Below, piece after piece: positions 8,722-17,727 of a stretch of DNA of 64,000 bases. The number at the start of each line of letters is the position of its first letter. Positions within the stretch are counted from its first letter, which is position 1. The notes beneath the pieces are model-generated. The model was given only the letters and a program-made list of their open reading frames with translations. It ran no database searches and had not been told where the DNA came from. The translations under genes were made by a program, and so were the position numbers. This DNA is from a bacterium. GTDB taxonomy: Bacteria; UBA8248. The DNA lies in contig JAJDYR010000037.1 of NCBI GenBank assembly GCA_022825065.1, positions 195,805-259,804 of the forward strand, read 5' to 3'.

Positions 8722-10023
8722 CTATTTCTCGGTGCTGTAGACGAATTGACAGACGAGGAGCGCAACCGCCTGGAAAATGATCACGATGCAGAATGGCAGA
8801 ACATAGCTTCCCGTGTAGTCGAACATGAAGCCCGCCATCGGGGGGCCGACGAATCCCCCGAGACCGAAAGCAATTTCCAGCAACCCCATGATAACGGCGA
8901 ACGAGCGTCCGGCGTAGGCGTCCGCGCACATGGCCGCATAGCAGGCCGACATGCCGCCGACGCCGAAGCCGTAGATGGCGGCGAACATGAACGCGAGTAC
9001 GACGCCGTTGCTGAAATGTGGGACGGAGAGCAAGACGAGGACACCGAGTCCCGACAGGAAAAGGGCGATGGCCTGAGCCATTTTGCGCGCGATCCGATCG
9101 CTTGCCCAACCAAGAACTATGCTGCCCAGAATTCGGATGGCCCCGGTAAGCCCGAAAACGAAAGCACCGAACGCGGTGCTGAAATTCGCGTCGACGAAGA
9201 ATATCTGGAGTTGGCTCCAGATAGAATTGTTGTTCAGGCCGATGACAAAAGCGATGATCATCAATGCCCAGAAGTTTCTCTCCCGATTTGCCGACCGGAA
9301 TACCTCTCCCACTTTCTGGGGGTTGGAGGCGGGTGGTTTTGGGAACCCGGCGGCTTCTTCGTCCGATACGCCGTCGATATTCTGCCCGACGTCGGCGGGA
9401 GCGTTTCTGATCAGGAGCAGTTTGAGTGGAAGGATGATGAGGAGTATCGAAGCGCCGAAAATCAGATAGGCGTAACGCCAGCCGAAGACGGCGATGAGTC
9501 TCTCGATGGTGGGCATCAGGATGAAAGAGCCGATGCCGATGCCGGAAATGGCGATGCCCGCCGCCAGCCCACGGTTTCTGAAAAACCATCGCGGCATGAG
9601 CGCGTTGAGCGTTACGAACCCGCTCAATGCAAGCCCCACGCCGATCATGACGCCGATGAATATATACGCGTGCCAGAGAGAAGAGATGAAAAAGCCCAGC
9701 ATGAGCCCTGTCCCAATCGAGACGGAGCCCCAGGGGAGCAGGGCTCTCGGGCCTTTTCTCTCTAAAATAGATCCTGCCGCGGGGCTGCAGATGGCGTAGA
9801 GACTCATGCTCAAGGCGAATGCGCCGCCCAGGGCGCCTCTGCTCCAGCCGAATTCTTCAATGAGCGGAACCTGAAACAGGGAAAAGGAAAAGGTGGCCGA
9901 CATGTGGAAGCCCATAGTGATGAACGATACACCTACGATCACCCATCCAAAATACAAGCCGCCTGTTCGCCCGCGCCTCGCGGAGTGGCCCGAAGCCGGA
10001 GTGGAACCACCGGATTTGCTCAA
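8722..10023 (-). CDS. MFS transporter (OFA/monocarboxylate-like), paralog 2
   Basis: 433-residue major facilitator closely similar to its downstream neighbour: both share YYGWVIVG/YFGWVIVG starts, FQVPLIEEFGW-RGALGGA and a conserved LLEI-FGLGGF-GPP-AGF-FDYTGSY block. It starts with TTG at 10023, with an AAAGG site 7 bases upstream, and is the first gene of a two-gene reverse-strand unit. It diverges from the GlcD-type gene, so the 100-base gap holds promoters for both directions. That arrangement makes import of a hydroxyacid used by the neighbouring oxidase a reasonable but untested idea. Confidence 0.88.
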   Translation of the reverse strand: MSKSGGSTPASGHSARRGRTGGLYFGWVIVGVSFITMGFHMSATFSFSLFQVPLIEEFGWSRGALGGAFALSMSLYAICSPAAGSILERKGPRALLPWGSVSIGTGLMLGFFISSLWHAYIFIGVMIGVGLALSGFVTLNALMPRWFFRNRGLAAGIAISGIGIGSFILMPTIERLIAVFGWRYAYLIFGASILLIILPLKLLLIRNAPADVGQNIDGVSDEEAAGFPKPPASNPQKVGEVFRSANRERNFWALMIIAFVIGLNNNSIWSQLQIFFVDANFSTAFGAFVFGLTGAIRILGSIVLGWASDRIARKMAQAIALFLSGLGVLVLLSVPHFSNGVVLAFMFAAIYGFGVGGMSACYAAMCADAYAGRSFAVIMGLLEIAFGLGGFVGPPMAGFMFDYTGSYVLPFCIVIIFQAVALLVCQFVYSTEK

Positions 10024-10038
10024 GAAGTCGCCTTTCTC

Positions 10039-10067
10039 TTCGTTTTTTTCCGAAGCGTGGGTATAAT
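10039..10067 (+). promoter_or_regulatory. Candidate sigma70 promoter for the glcDEF-like operon
   Basis: A perfect TATAAT at 10062-10067 lies 57 bases ahead of the GlcD-type start. The matching -35 region 17 bases upstream (TTCGTT) is weak. It overlaps the divergent MFS start region. Confidence 0.45.
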
Positions 10068-10123
10068 GTGGGCGTACTCTAAAGGGTTTTCACTCTTTCA
10101 GAAAGCGCCGTGAGGGTTTTCAG

Positions 10124-11569
10124 GTGGACAGCGCTGAATTCATTCAAAAGCTGACGGATGCGGTGGGGGAGGAATTCATCCACACCGATCCGGTGGCGCT
10201 CAGGACGTATGACTGCGACGGCCTCACGATTTACAAGGGCATCCCCTCGGCCGTCGTTTTGCCGGAAACCACCGAAGAAGTCAGCCGAATCGTGGGAATC
10301 TGCCGCGAGTATCGCGTACCCCTGATCGCCAGAGGAGCGGGCACGGGCCTCTCCGGTGGCGCGACGCCCCTGCCGGGCGGTGTGCTCATCGTCTTCACGC
10401 GGATGAACAAGATTCTGGAACTCGACTACGTGAACCGCCTCGCGCGCGTGCAGCCGGGGGTGGTGAACCTCCACCTCTCCCGCGAGACGCTGCCGCATGG
10501 CTTTCATTACGCGCCCGATCCTTCCAGCCAGGCGGCCTGCACCATCGGCGGCAACACGGCGGAAAATGCCGGCGGCGCGCATTGCCTGAAATACGGAATG
10601 ACGACGAACCACATCCTGGAAATGACCGTCGTCTTGCCGACGGGTGAGGTTGTGCATCTGGGCGCGGACGGGGAGGATTCACCGGGTCTGGATCTGCGCG
10701 GTTTCTTCGTTGGTTCGGAGGGCACCTTCGCCGTTATCACGGAACTCATCGTGCGGCTCACGCCGAATCCCGAGAGCGTGCGCACCATGCTCGCGTGTTT
10801 CGCCCAGGTGGGGGATGCCTGCCGGACGGTGAGCGACGTCATAGCGGCAGGCGCCGTGCCCGCCGCAATGGAGTTGATGGATCGCTACACCATCGAGGCG
10901 GTCGAGACTGTGGTTCAGGCGGGTTATCCCAAGGACGCCGAGGCCGTCTTGCTCATCGAACTCGACGGCTTGCCGTCTTCCATCAAACCGCTCGAGACTC
11001 TCATTCGCGATATAAGCGAGAAGAACAATTGTTCCTCGTTCCGGATCGCGCAGACGGAAGAAGAGCGCGAGGGCCTTTGGATGGGCCGCAAAAAGGCGTT
11101 CGGAGCCTTCGGGGTAATCGCGCCTACCTACTACTGTCTCGACGGCACGGTTCCCCGCTCAAAGCTGGCGCAGGTGCTCGAGGAGTTCGACGAGATATCC
11201 GCCCGCTATAATTTGCGCATCACCAACGTGTTTCATGCCGGAGACGGGAGCCTGCATCCCAACGTCTTGTTCGACGATCGGGTGCCCGGAGAAACGGAGC
11301 GGGCAATTGAGTGCGGCTCGGAGGTGCTTCGCGCTTGCATCCGGGCCGGGGGCGTACTCTCGGGCGAGCACGGCATCGGCATCGAGAAGATCAGAGAGAT
11401 GAAGGATCAGTTCGACGAACCCACGCTCGAGATCATGGAGCGCGTGCGCGACGCTATCGATCAGGACGGCTTGATGAACCCCGGCAAACTCATACCCGAT
11501 GAGGAAAACGTGTTCCCGGTCGCTCTCGGCGGCGCCGTCGCCCGGATGGGCGGGGGAATGACGAAGTAG
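10124..11569 (+). CDS. glcD: FAD-linked oxidase, glycolate oxidase GlcD-like subunit
   Basis: 481-residue flavoprotein of the GlcD/D-lactate dehydrogenase type. An N-terminal PCMH FAD-binding domain (about residues 40-220) has PLIARGAGTGLSGGA and IGGNTAENAGGAHCLKYG. The C-terminal FAD-oxidase domain has FHAGDGSLHPNVLFD near residue 369 and GGVLSGEHGIGIEK. GlcD oxidises glycolate or another 2-hydroxyacid to the 2-oxoacid and passes electrons through GlcE/GlcF to the quinone pool. The start is GTG 10124. The GlcE-like gene follows 7 bases later and the GlcF-like gene after that, so the complete three-subunit complex is encoded here. Substrate could be glycolate, D-lactate or a related acid. Confidence 0.92.
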   Translation: MDSAEFIQKLTDAVGEEFIHTDPVALRTYDCDGLTIYKGIPSAVVLPETTEEVSRIVGICREYRVPLIARGAGTGLSGGATPLPGGVLIVFTRMNKILELDYVNRLARVQPGVVNLHLSRETLPHGFHYAPDPSSQAACTIGGNTAENAGGAHCLKYGMTTNHILEMTVVLPTGEVVHLGADGEDSPGLDLRGFFVGSEGTFAVITELIVRLTPNPESVRTMLACFAQVGDACRTVSDVIAAGAVPAAMELMDRYTIEAVETVVQAGYPKDAEAVLLIELDGLPSSIKPLETLIRDISEKNNCSSFRIAQTEEEREGLWMGRKKAFGAFGVIAPTYYCLDGTVPRSKLAQVLEEFDEISARYNLRITNVFHAGDGSLHPNVLFDDRVPGETERAIECGSEVLRACIRAGGVLSGEHGIGIEKIREMKDQFDEPTLEIMERVRDAIDQDGLMNPGKLIPDEENVFPVALGGAVARMGGGMTK

Positions 11570-11576
11570 GAAAGCC

Positions 11577-12956
11577 ATGGCCCTCAAACTCGATTCTTTC
11601 GCCCAATCCATAGAAACAGATTTTGGCGACTCCGTTCTGTGGTCGGATGAGAGGGCGGAGTCTTTCAAGCTGGGGGGTAAAGCGCCCTCGGTCGTTGTTA
11701 GTCCCGCCGACCACGAAACCTTACGCCGCGTACTCTCGCGCGCGAATGAAGCGGGTCTGGCCGTATTCCCCTGGGGGGGAGGCACAGGCAGCGGGACGGG
11801 ATATAGGCCCGAGAGGTACGACGTGGCTCTCTCCCTGGCGCGCATGTCGAAGGCGGTGGAGTTTTTGAAAGACGATCTCACCGCCGTGGTCGAGGCGGGC
11901 ATGAGCGTCGAGGACCTCAACAGGTTGACGGGCGCCGAGGGCCAGACGGCGGGCCTCGACCCCCCGCATCCGGGAACCTCCACGGTGGGGGGAGCCATCA
12001 TCGCGGACCGTTCGGGCCCCATGCGGGTGCGCTGGGGCAAGGCGCGCGATCGCGTGATGCGTATGAAGGTGGCGCTGGCCGATGGCGCGACCCACACCTA
12101 TGGCGCGCTGGTGGTGAAAAACGTCACCGGCTACGACATGAACCGCCTCCTGTCGGGAAGCTGGGGGACGCTGGCGGTCGTTACCGAGTTGGCGATTCGT
12201 CTCTACAAGGCTCCCGAGCACATTGGAGCGAGAGCGGCCTCATTTTCATCCACAGACGCGGCGTTCAAAGCGGCCAGGGCGCTGATGGCCTCGCCCCTCA
12301 TGCCCATTTGGGCGGAAGTGCTGGACGATGCGCGCATCGACTCGCCGGCATCGGGCGGCGACATCGCCTTGTCCGGCCCCGTCAGCCTGGTGGCTTCTTT
12401 CGGGGATTTTGAGGAGGGGCTGAAAGATCAATTGGCCCGCTTCGAGGAAATCCTCGTGAAAGAGGGCGGAGACGATATCTTGCGCCTCGACGATGAAACG
12501 ACCTCACGCCTGGGCCGCACCCTGGCCGACCCGCCGGGAGGAGATTTCTCCGGTCCCGAAGTGCTCGCTCTCAGAGCCTCGGGTCGACTCGATCAGTTGC
12601 CCCGTTTCGCTGAGGCGGCGAGGCGCGCCGCCGAATCGGGGAAATACCGTTTCGCCATTTCTGCGCACGCGGGAAGCGGCGTTTTGCGCTGCTGGCTCGC
12701 GCCGGAGGATGAAGAATGCTCACCACTCGAGGCGTGGCGCGTTTTCAATTCTCTTTGCAGGGAAGGCAGGGATGAATCGCAAGCCCGCTCTGTTCACCTG
12801 CGCCTGGATTCCGGGCCGGACTCGCTCAAAGAGCAGATTTCCGTATGGGGTGAGGACGCGCTCGAACCCGGGGCGCTCCAGGTGATGCGCAACATCAAGA
12901 AAACCTATGACCCCAAAGGGATTTTGAGTCCCGGCCGCTTCGTGGACCGGATGTAG
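11577..12956 (+). CDS. glcE: FAD-binding oxidase, GlcE-like subunit
   Basis: 459-residue protein with the same FAD-binding fold as GlcD but a divergent C-terminus. Landmarks include VFPWGGGTGSGTGYRPE, HPGTSTVGGAIIADRSGPMRVRWG and VVKNVTGYDMNRLLSGSWGTLAVVTEL, the last being the characteristic GlcE motif. E. coli GlcE is somewhat shorter, about 350 residues; the extra length is mainly in the C-terminal half. It sits between GlcD- and GlcF-like genes with gaps of 7 and 14 bases and should form the second flavin subunit of the membrane-associated oxidase. Confidence 0.9.
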   Translation: MALKLDSFAQSIETDFGDSVLWSDERAESFKLGGKAPSVVVSPADHETLRRVLSRANEAGLAVFPWGGGTGSGTGYRPERYDVALSLARMSKAVEFLKDDLTAVVEAGMSVEDLNRLTGAEGQTAGLDPPHPGTSTVGGAIIADRSGPMRVRWGKARDRVMRMKVALADGATHTYGALVVKNVTGYDMNRLLSGSWGTLAVVTELAIRLYKAPEHIGARAASFSSTDAAFKAARALMASPLMPIWAEVLDDARIDSPASGGDIALSGPVSLVASFGDFEEGLKDQLARFEEILVKEGGDDILRLDDETTSRLGRTLADPPGGDFSGPEVLALRASGRLDQLPRFAEAARRAAESGKYRFAISAHAGSGVLRCWLAPEDEECSPLEAWRVFNSLCREGRDESQARSVHLRLDSGPDSLKEQISVWGEDALEPGALQVMRNIKKTYDPKGILSPGRFVDRM

Positions 12957-12970
12957 GAGGAAAGCCCTAA

Positions 12971-14326
12971 GTGGCCACGGATCAAAAAGCAGGTTTCGCG
13001 CAGGTTTTTCCCGAATACGAAAACCCCTTCGTCGGCCCGGAAGCTCCCGACAGGGAGATGATTCAGCGCTGCATCCATTGCGGGTTCTGCGGCACGAGTT
13101 GTCCCACTTTCACGCTGCTCGGCAACGAAATGGACTCCCCGCGCGGGAGAATCTATCTCATGCGCATGGTGACGGACGGCGAGATGGCGCCGAACGAAAC
13201 GGTGATGAAACACCTCGATCGCTGCCTGGACTGCCGCGCCTGCGAGACCGCGTGCCCATCGGGCGTACCCTATGGTTCTTTGATCGAGGCGGCGCGCGAA
13301 GGACTCGAAAAGGTGCGAAAACGTCCCCTATCGGTTCGGATTTTGAGGAGAATCCTCTTCCGCTGGCTGTTGCCGAACAGGGTGTTGCTCAACTTGGCGG
13401 GTGTGGCCACCCGACTGTACCAGACCACGTTTTTGAGAAGCATGGTGAGGGGCCTGGGTCTTTTGCCCAAAAAGCTGGCCGAACTCGAACCCATGATGCC
13501 CGAAGCCCCGCCCGTATCCTCGATGAGGGCTCTTCCTGCGGAAGTAGCGGCCATTGGCGAGGAAAAATACCGCGTCGCCTTCTTCGGCGGCTGCATTCAA
13601 TCCACCCTGTTCGGCGACGTGAACAGGGCCGCCATACGCGCCCTGGCGGCGAACGGGGTGCGCGTCGTGTTTCCCGCCTCGCAGACCTGCTGCGGCGCGT
13701 TGCAGGCCCATGCCGGAGACAGGGAGGCAGCGAGAATCCTCGCGCGCGAGAACATAGACGCCATCGACGCGGGCGGGTTCGATGCCGTCGTCCTGGCCGT
13801 CTCCGGTTGCGGGGCGATGCTGCATGAATATAAGGATTTACTTGCGGAGGATCCCGTCTACGCGAGCCGGGCCGAGGCGTTCAGTGAGAAGGCGATGGAC
13901 GTCACCGTGTTTCTCTCCAGAATCGGGGTTCGGGAAGCTGCGCACCCCGAGCCCCGGAAAATCGCGTATCACCACCCCTGCCATCTTTTCCACGCGCTCA
14001 AGGTCCGCAAGGAGCCGCTCGAGGTTCTTTCCGCTATCCGCAACGTCGAGTCGGTGCCTCTCAGGGAGAGCGATTGGTGCTGCGGCTCCGCCGGCAGCTA
14101 CAACCTCACGCAGACGGAGATTTCCATGCAGCTTCTCGACAGGAAAATGGGGCACGTGAAGGACTCCGAAGCGCCCGTGGTCTGCACGGGCAATCCTGGT
14201 TGTCAGATTCAAATCGCGTTCGGCGCCCGCGAGCGGGGCATGGACCTTCGGGTGGTGCATCCTGTCGTCCTGCTCGACGAGGCGTATGAGGCGGAAGGCG
14301 TGTACCGGAACGCGACCCTTCCATAA
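12971..14326 (+). CDS. glcF: Iron-sulfur subunit, GlcF-like (CCG-domain) protein
   Basis: 451-residue electron-transfer subunit. Two 4Fe-4S ferredoxin motifs lie in the N-terminal third: CIHCGFCGTSCPTF and CLDCRACETACPSG. The C-terminal half contains two cysteine-rich CCG domains, seen at CCGALQAHAGD and DWCCGSAGSYNL, which in GlcF and heterodisulfide reductase HdrD hold or approach an Fe-S cluster. It would move electrons from the GlcD/GlcE flavins toward quinone at the inner membrane. The start is GTG 12971 with AGGAGG about 10 bases upstream. It ends the glc operon core; a cupin gene follows 25 bases later. Confidence 0.93.
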   Translation: MATDQKAGFAQVFPEYENPFVGPEAPDREMIQRCIHCGFCGTSCPTFTLLGNEMDSPRGRIYLMRMVTDGEMAPNETVMKHLDRCLDCRACETACPSGVPYGSLIEAAREGLEKVRKRPLSVRILRRILFRWLLPNRVLLNLAGVATRLYQTTFLRSMVRGLGLLPKKLAELEPMMPEAPPVSSMRALPAEVAAIGEEKYRVAFFGGCIQSTLFGDVNRAAIRALAANGVRVVFPASQTCCGALQAHAGDREAARILARENIDAIDAGGFDAVVLAVSGCGAMLHEYKDLLAEDPVYASRAEAFSEKAMDVTVFLSRIGVREAAHPEPRKIAYHHPCHLFHALKVRKEPLEVLSAIRNVESVPLRESDWCCGSAGSYNLTQTEISMQLLDRKMGHVKDSEAPVVCTGNPGCQIQIAFGARERGMDLRVVHPVVLLDEAYEAEGVYRNATLP

Positions 14327-14351
14327 CCTGATACCGGCGAGGTGCTTGAAG

Positions 14352-15299
14352 ATGACCACACATACTTCCAGAGCCGTACCCACCACTATCGTCCGTTTTG
14401 CGGAAATCGTGCCCGATTGGGATTCATCGTCCGACGCCCGGGAAGAGGGGCATCACCGGGCCGTTTATCGCTATATCGGGGGGCCTCGCGACAAACAGCC
14501 CAAAGCGGCTCTCCCCGGCTGGGAGTTCGCCAACGGGATCGTGATGGCGCCTCCCGGAAACGGCGCCCCGATGCACAGCCACGGGTTCGAGGAAGTTTTC
14601 ATGGTGTGGCATGGCGGGTTCGAAGTTTCGTGGGTCGATCCGCGCGATGGAGAGGTAAAAAACGTCGAGCTCGGGCTTTACGACGCCATCCGGATGCCGC
14701 CGGGCGTCATGCGCAGTTACAGGAACTCGGGCGATGAGGATGGGTTTCTCTACTACATTCACGGGCGAGGCGCGTATGAGCCGCCCGTGTTTCAGGGAGA
14801 AGGGGAGGGCGCGGCGAGCGAGAGTGCTTCTTTCGTCGATCCCTTTACCCAAGTGGTGCGTTATGATGATTGCCCCAAGAATTATCAGGTCTATCATGAA
14901 ACCTCGCTGCCGGAGGGCGTTCGGGGGATTCGCCGCTATATCGGCCACGTGGGCGGTGAACTCGAGGGCGTTGGTCCGCCTCCGTCTTTATCGGAAGGAG
15001 AGTTCTCCTTCGTCATCAACGAGAACCGGGTGGGTTCGGGCGCACCGCTGCACGATCATCCTGACCTGGAGGAGGCCTTCATTCCTCTCGAGAGCGACTG
15101 GACGGTGTTCTGGACCGATGAGAGGGGAGATTCGCATCAGGCAGTTCTCGGCCCATGGGACATGTGCTGGACGCCGGCGGGCGTGCAGCGCGGATTTCGC
15201 AACTCGGGCCGGGGGTGGGGCAGGCTCCACGTCATCCAGGGCCAGGGGGGCGCGTTGCCGCCCGCGTATGACCAGGATTATTCGCACCTGAAAAATTAA
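14352..15299 (+). CDS. Two-domain cupin protein
   Basis: 315-residue bicupin. The first cupin shows PMHSHGFEEVFMVWHGGFEV (His-His-Glu metal pattern) and GLYDAIRMPPGVMRSYRN. The second has PLHDHPDLEEAFIPLESDWTVFW and PWDMCWTPAGVQRGFRN. This repeated half-barrel layout occurs in homogentisate/gentisate dioxygenase relatives and in many unassigned cupins. I place the start at ATG 14352 because GAGGTG lies just upstream. The same-strand alpha/beta hydrolase follows 12 bases later. The metal-ligand residues are present, so it is probably an enzyme rather than a storage protein, but the reaction is unknown. Confidence 0.8.
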   Translation: MTTHTSRAVPTTIVRFAEIVPDWDSSSDAREEGHHRAVYRYIGGPRDKQPKAALPGWEFANGIVMAPPGNGAPMHSHGFEEVFMVWHGGFEVSWVDPRDGEVKNVELGLYDAIRMPPGVMRSYRNSGDEDGFLYYIHGRGAYEPPVFQGEGEGAASESASFVDPFTQVVRYDDCPKNYQVYHETSLPEGVRGIRRYIGHVGGELEGVGPPPSLSEGEFSFVINENRVGSGAPLHDHPDLEEAFIPLESDWTVFWTDERGDSHQAVLGPWDMCWTPAGVQRGFRNSGRGWGRLHVIQGQGGALPPAYDQDYSHLKN

Positions 15300-15311
15300 G
15301 GGTATCTGGAT

Positions 15312-16325
15312 TTGAGCGCTGCCCCACGGAAGAATGTGGCTCAGAAAGGAGTGGAGCGAATCGATCACTACATCGATTCGCTCGACCCCGGCATCACTTT
15401 GCATCTGAGAGAAAAACGCCCCGAGGGCAAGAGAAAATTCGAGGATGCGGCCACGCTCCTCATGGTGCACGGGCGGATGGCGCCCGGCCCTGTGGCCTAC
15501 GACCTCCCGGTTCCCGGCTATTCATGGATGGATTACATCGCCTCGCGCGGGTTCGACGTGTTCGCGCTCTCGATTCGGGGTTTTGGTGAATCGACCTGGC
15601 CGCGGGAGATGTGCGAAAGCCCCAGGGGAAAGCCTCCCGCGATACCCGGCAAGGTAGCCGTGAGGGACATCAGGGCGGCGGTTGATTATATCTGTGATCA
15701 GCGGGGGGTGAACAAGCTCGGCATCCTGGGCCGTTCCTGGGGGACGACAACGAGCCCGGCGTATGCCGCCGACAACATGAAGCAGGTGCATAAGCTCGTT
15801 CTTTATGCGCCATATTACGCTTATGACGACCCCCAGCGTACGAAGCGGATGGAAGACCCCCGAAAGCCCGGCGAATTCGACGCGAGGCGAGGCGCCTGGT
15901 CGTGGTGTACGGAAAAAGACGTGCACCATCGCTGGTGGGGCCATATTCCGGGGGATGCCCATCACAAATGGCGCGACCCCAGAGTGCTCGAGACGTATTT
16001 TCAGGAACTGCTTCGCTATGATCCGGAAGGGGCCAGGCGCAAGACGCCCGCGTTCCGGCTGGCGAACGGCTCCCTGGCGGATCTGTACGACAGGGCGAGG
16101 AACATACCGCTTTATGACGCGAGCAAGATCACGTGTCCCGTTTTGCTCATCCGGGGTGATCAGGACGGCGCCTCGGCCGACCCGGAAGCCTGGGGGTTGT
16201 ACAAGGCGCTCTGCAACAGCCGGGGCAAGCGCTACGTCATCATCGACGACGGCACGCATTTCATGGAACTGGAAAAGCGCAGGATGGAGCTCTTGAGCGA
16301 GGTACAGCTTTTCCTGGAAGGGTGA
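15312..16325 (+). CDS. Alpha/beta-hydrolase fold enzyme
   Basis: 337-residue serine hydrolase. MVHGRMAPGPVAYDLPVPGYSWMDYIASRGFDVFALSIRGFGES is the oxyanion and early-strand region. GILGRSWGTT carries the nucleophile Ser in a G-x-S-x-G-like elbow, LLIRGDQDGASAD supplies the acid, and DGTHFMELEKRR supplies the catalytic His. The size fits a lactonase, esterase or C-C hydrolase. The start is a TTG at 15312, 12 bases after the cupin stop, so it is likely in the same transcript. The cap region between residues 150 and 260 is large and has no assignment I recognise. Confidence 0.85.
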   Translation: MSAAPRKNVAQKGVERIDHYIDSLDPGITLHLREKRPEGKRKFEDAATLLMVHGRMAPGPVAYDLPVPGYSWMDYIASRGFDVFALSIRGFGESTWPREMCESPRGKPPAIPGKVAVRDIRAAVDYICDQRGVNKLGILGRSWGTTTSPAYAADNMKQVHKLVLYAPYYAYDDPQRTKRMEDPRKPGEFDARRGAWSWCTEKDVHHRWWGHIPGDAHHKWRDPRVLETYFQELLRYDPEGARRKTPAFRLANGSLADLYDRARNIPLYDASKITCPVLLIRGDQDGASADPEAWGLYKALCNSRGKRYVIIDDGTHFMELEKRRMELLSEVQLFLEG

Positions 16326-16435
16326 ATTCTCGCCTGCGTCGGCTCCGCTCTTGCGCTCTGTGAAGTGAACGACTAGATTAGGCATCTTCGAGAGAATAAG
16401 AATTTTCATATCGTTTCCAATTCAAAGGAGCATCC

Positions 16436-16888
16436 ATGTCAGCCATATCCGCACCCACGAAACAGCGCTGGTGTCTCATCGATTCGACGGCCATCGGCGT
16501 GGACAAGAAATACGAACCGCCCCTCATTATCGCGTGGGGCGTGGACAGCAATGCCACCGGCACCCAGACCATCACGATGGGGCGCACCATCATTCCCCCC
16601 AAGGGCCGCAACCAGAGGCACTACCACGTCTGCGACGCGACGTTCTACATCGTCAAGGGCCCGATTATCGTCTGGATGGGGGAGGACAGGGAAGAGCATA
16701 CGGTGCCCTCGGGCACGTTCGTCTATTGCGCGGCGGGCGAGATTCACGGTCTCTACAACCCGAGCGAAACCGAGGACGCCGAACTCGTCTTCACGTATGG
16801 CAATTGCCCCAACCGGGACGCAGCCAAAACCATCTATGTGGAAAACGAGTGGATGGAAGAGGATAGCAGGGACAAGATTCCCGGCTAG
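16436..16888 (+). CDS. Single-domain cupin protein
   Basis: 150-residue cupin. The metal-binding motif is RNQRHYHVCDATFYIVKG, followed by VPSGTFVYCAAGEIHGLYN, giving His/His/Glu/His-type ligands. It is the last gene of a same-strand group after the bicupin and alpha/beta hydrolase and ends at a bidirectional terminator. The start ATG at 16436 follows an AAAGGAGC site. Small cupins of this kind can be dioxygenases, isomerases or ligand-binding regulators; the sequence does not distinguish these. Confidence 0.8.
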   Translation: MSAISAPTKQRWCLIDSTAIGVDKKYEPPLIIAWGVDSNATGTQTITMGRTIIPPKGRNQRHYHVCDATFYIVKGPIIVWMGEDREEHTVPSGTFVYCAAGEIHGLYNPSETEDAELVFTYGNCPNRDAAKTIYVENEWMEEDSRDKIPG

Positions 16889-16906
16889 GTCCCAGGCGCG
16901 AAAAAG

Positions 16907-16933
16907 AAAAGCCGGCCCATGAGGCCGGCTTTT
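16907..16933. terminator. Bidirectional intrinsic terminator
   Basis: A perfect 11-bp stem (AAAAGCCGGCC/GGCCGGCTTTT) with a 5-base loop separates the convergent cupin and TPR genes. A-rich and T-rich flanks give a U-tract to either strand. Confidence 0.9.
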
Positions 16934-16948
16934 CTCGTGGGTTGATTT

Positions 16949-17485
16949 CTAGTTAAGCATCGACACCAGTTCGAGAAAATTCTTTTTCAGACCATCCACT
17001 TCGGGGGCGCGCCTGATGGCTTCGTAAATTTCGCCTTGCGCCTTGCCGTATTCTTTTTTCTGAAGGTAGATGCGCCCCAGGTTCATGTAGGGGAAATGAC
17101 GCGGCTCGTACCTCGGTGCGGACTTCGCTTTTTCGAGCCATCCGGCCGCTTCGTCGAGTTCACCCAACTGCATGAGATAACAGCCGATATCGTTGTAGGG
17201 GTTTCCGAACTCATCGTCGACCTCGATGGCCATGTGGCACTCCTCAATGGCTTCCTCGAGCCGGCCCTGCTTGCTGTACATCCAGCCCAGATAGGTGTGC
17301 GCGTCCGCCGTGGGGTAGTAGGCGATGGAATCCCGGTACAACTCGATGGCCTTGTCGAGGTCTCCTTTCGCGTGGGCGGCGCCTCCCTGGTTCAAAAGAT
17401 CCAAGGCGCGCTTGAGGTCGGAGTTGACCCTGGATTCTTCTTTATACTTTTCTTCGAAACTGACGTCTTCGTTTTCATCCGTCAT
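16949..17485 (-). CDS. Tetratricopeptide-repeat protein
   Basis: 178-residue soluble protein without a signal peptide. After an acidic N-terminus (MTDENEDVSFEEKYKEE) there are about four TPR units, for example GDLDKAIELYRDSIAYYPTADAHTYLGWMYSKQGRLEEAIEECHMAIEVDDEFGNPYNDIGCYLMQLGELDEAAGWLEKA in pieces across residues 40-125, each with the A/G and Y/F spacing of the 34-residue repeat. TPRs mediate protein-protein contacts; no catalytic domain is present. It is monocistronic and convergent with the upstream cupin gene. The partner is unknown. Confidence 0.85.
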   Translation of the reverse strand: MTDENEDVSFEEKYKEESRVNSDLKRALDLLNQGGAAHAKGDLDKAIELYRDSIAYYPTADAHTYLGWMYSKQGRLEEAIEECHMAIEVDDEFGNPYNDIGCYLMQLGELDEAAGWLEKAKSAPRYEPRHFPYMNLGRIYLQKKEYGKAQGEIYEAIRRAPEVDGLKKNFLELVSMLN

Positions 17486-17727
17486 TCGTCATCCCCCTGC
17501 GATCAAACTTCACGAGCGATTAAATTATGCCACTTTTCGTCGGCAGTTTGTCAAGGAAATATCGGCTTTGAGCTATGGCGATGCCGCCGGATGATGTGAA
17601 AGAATAGCGGGTGGTTGCTTTGAGATGAGGACGGCGGATAAGTTCTTTTATATCAAGGCGAAGATGCGCTTCGGTGAGAATGGAAATCAGCGTTTGAATT
17701 ATCGTTGTTTCCGGGAAGAGAGGACGC

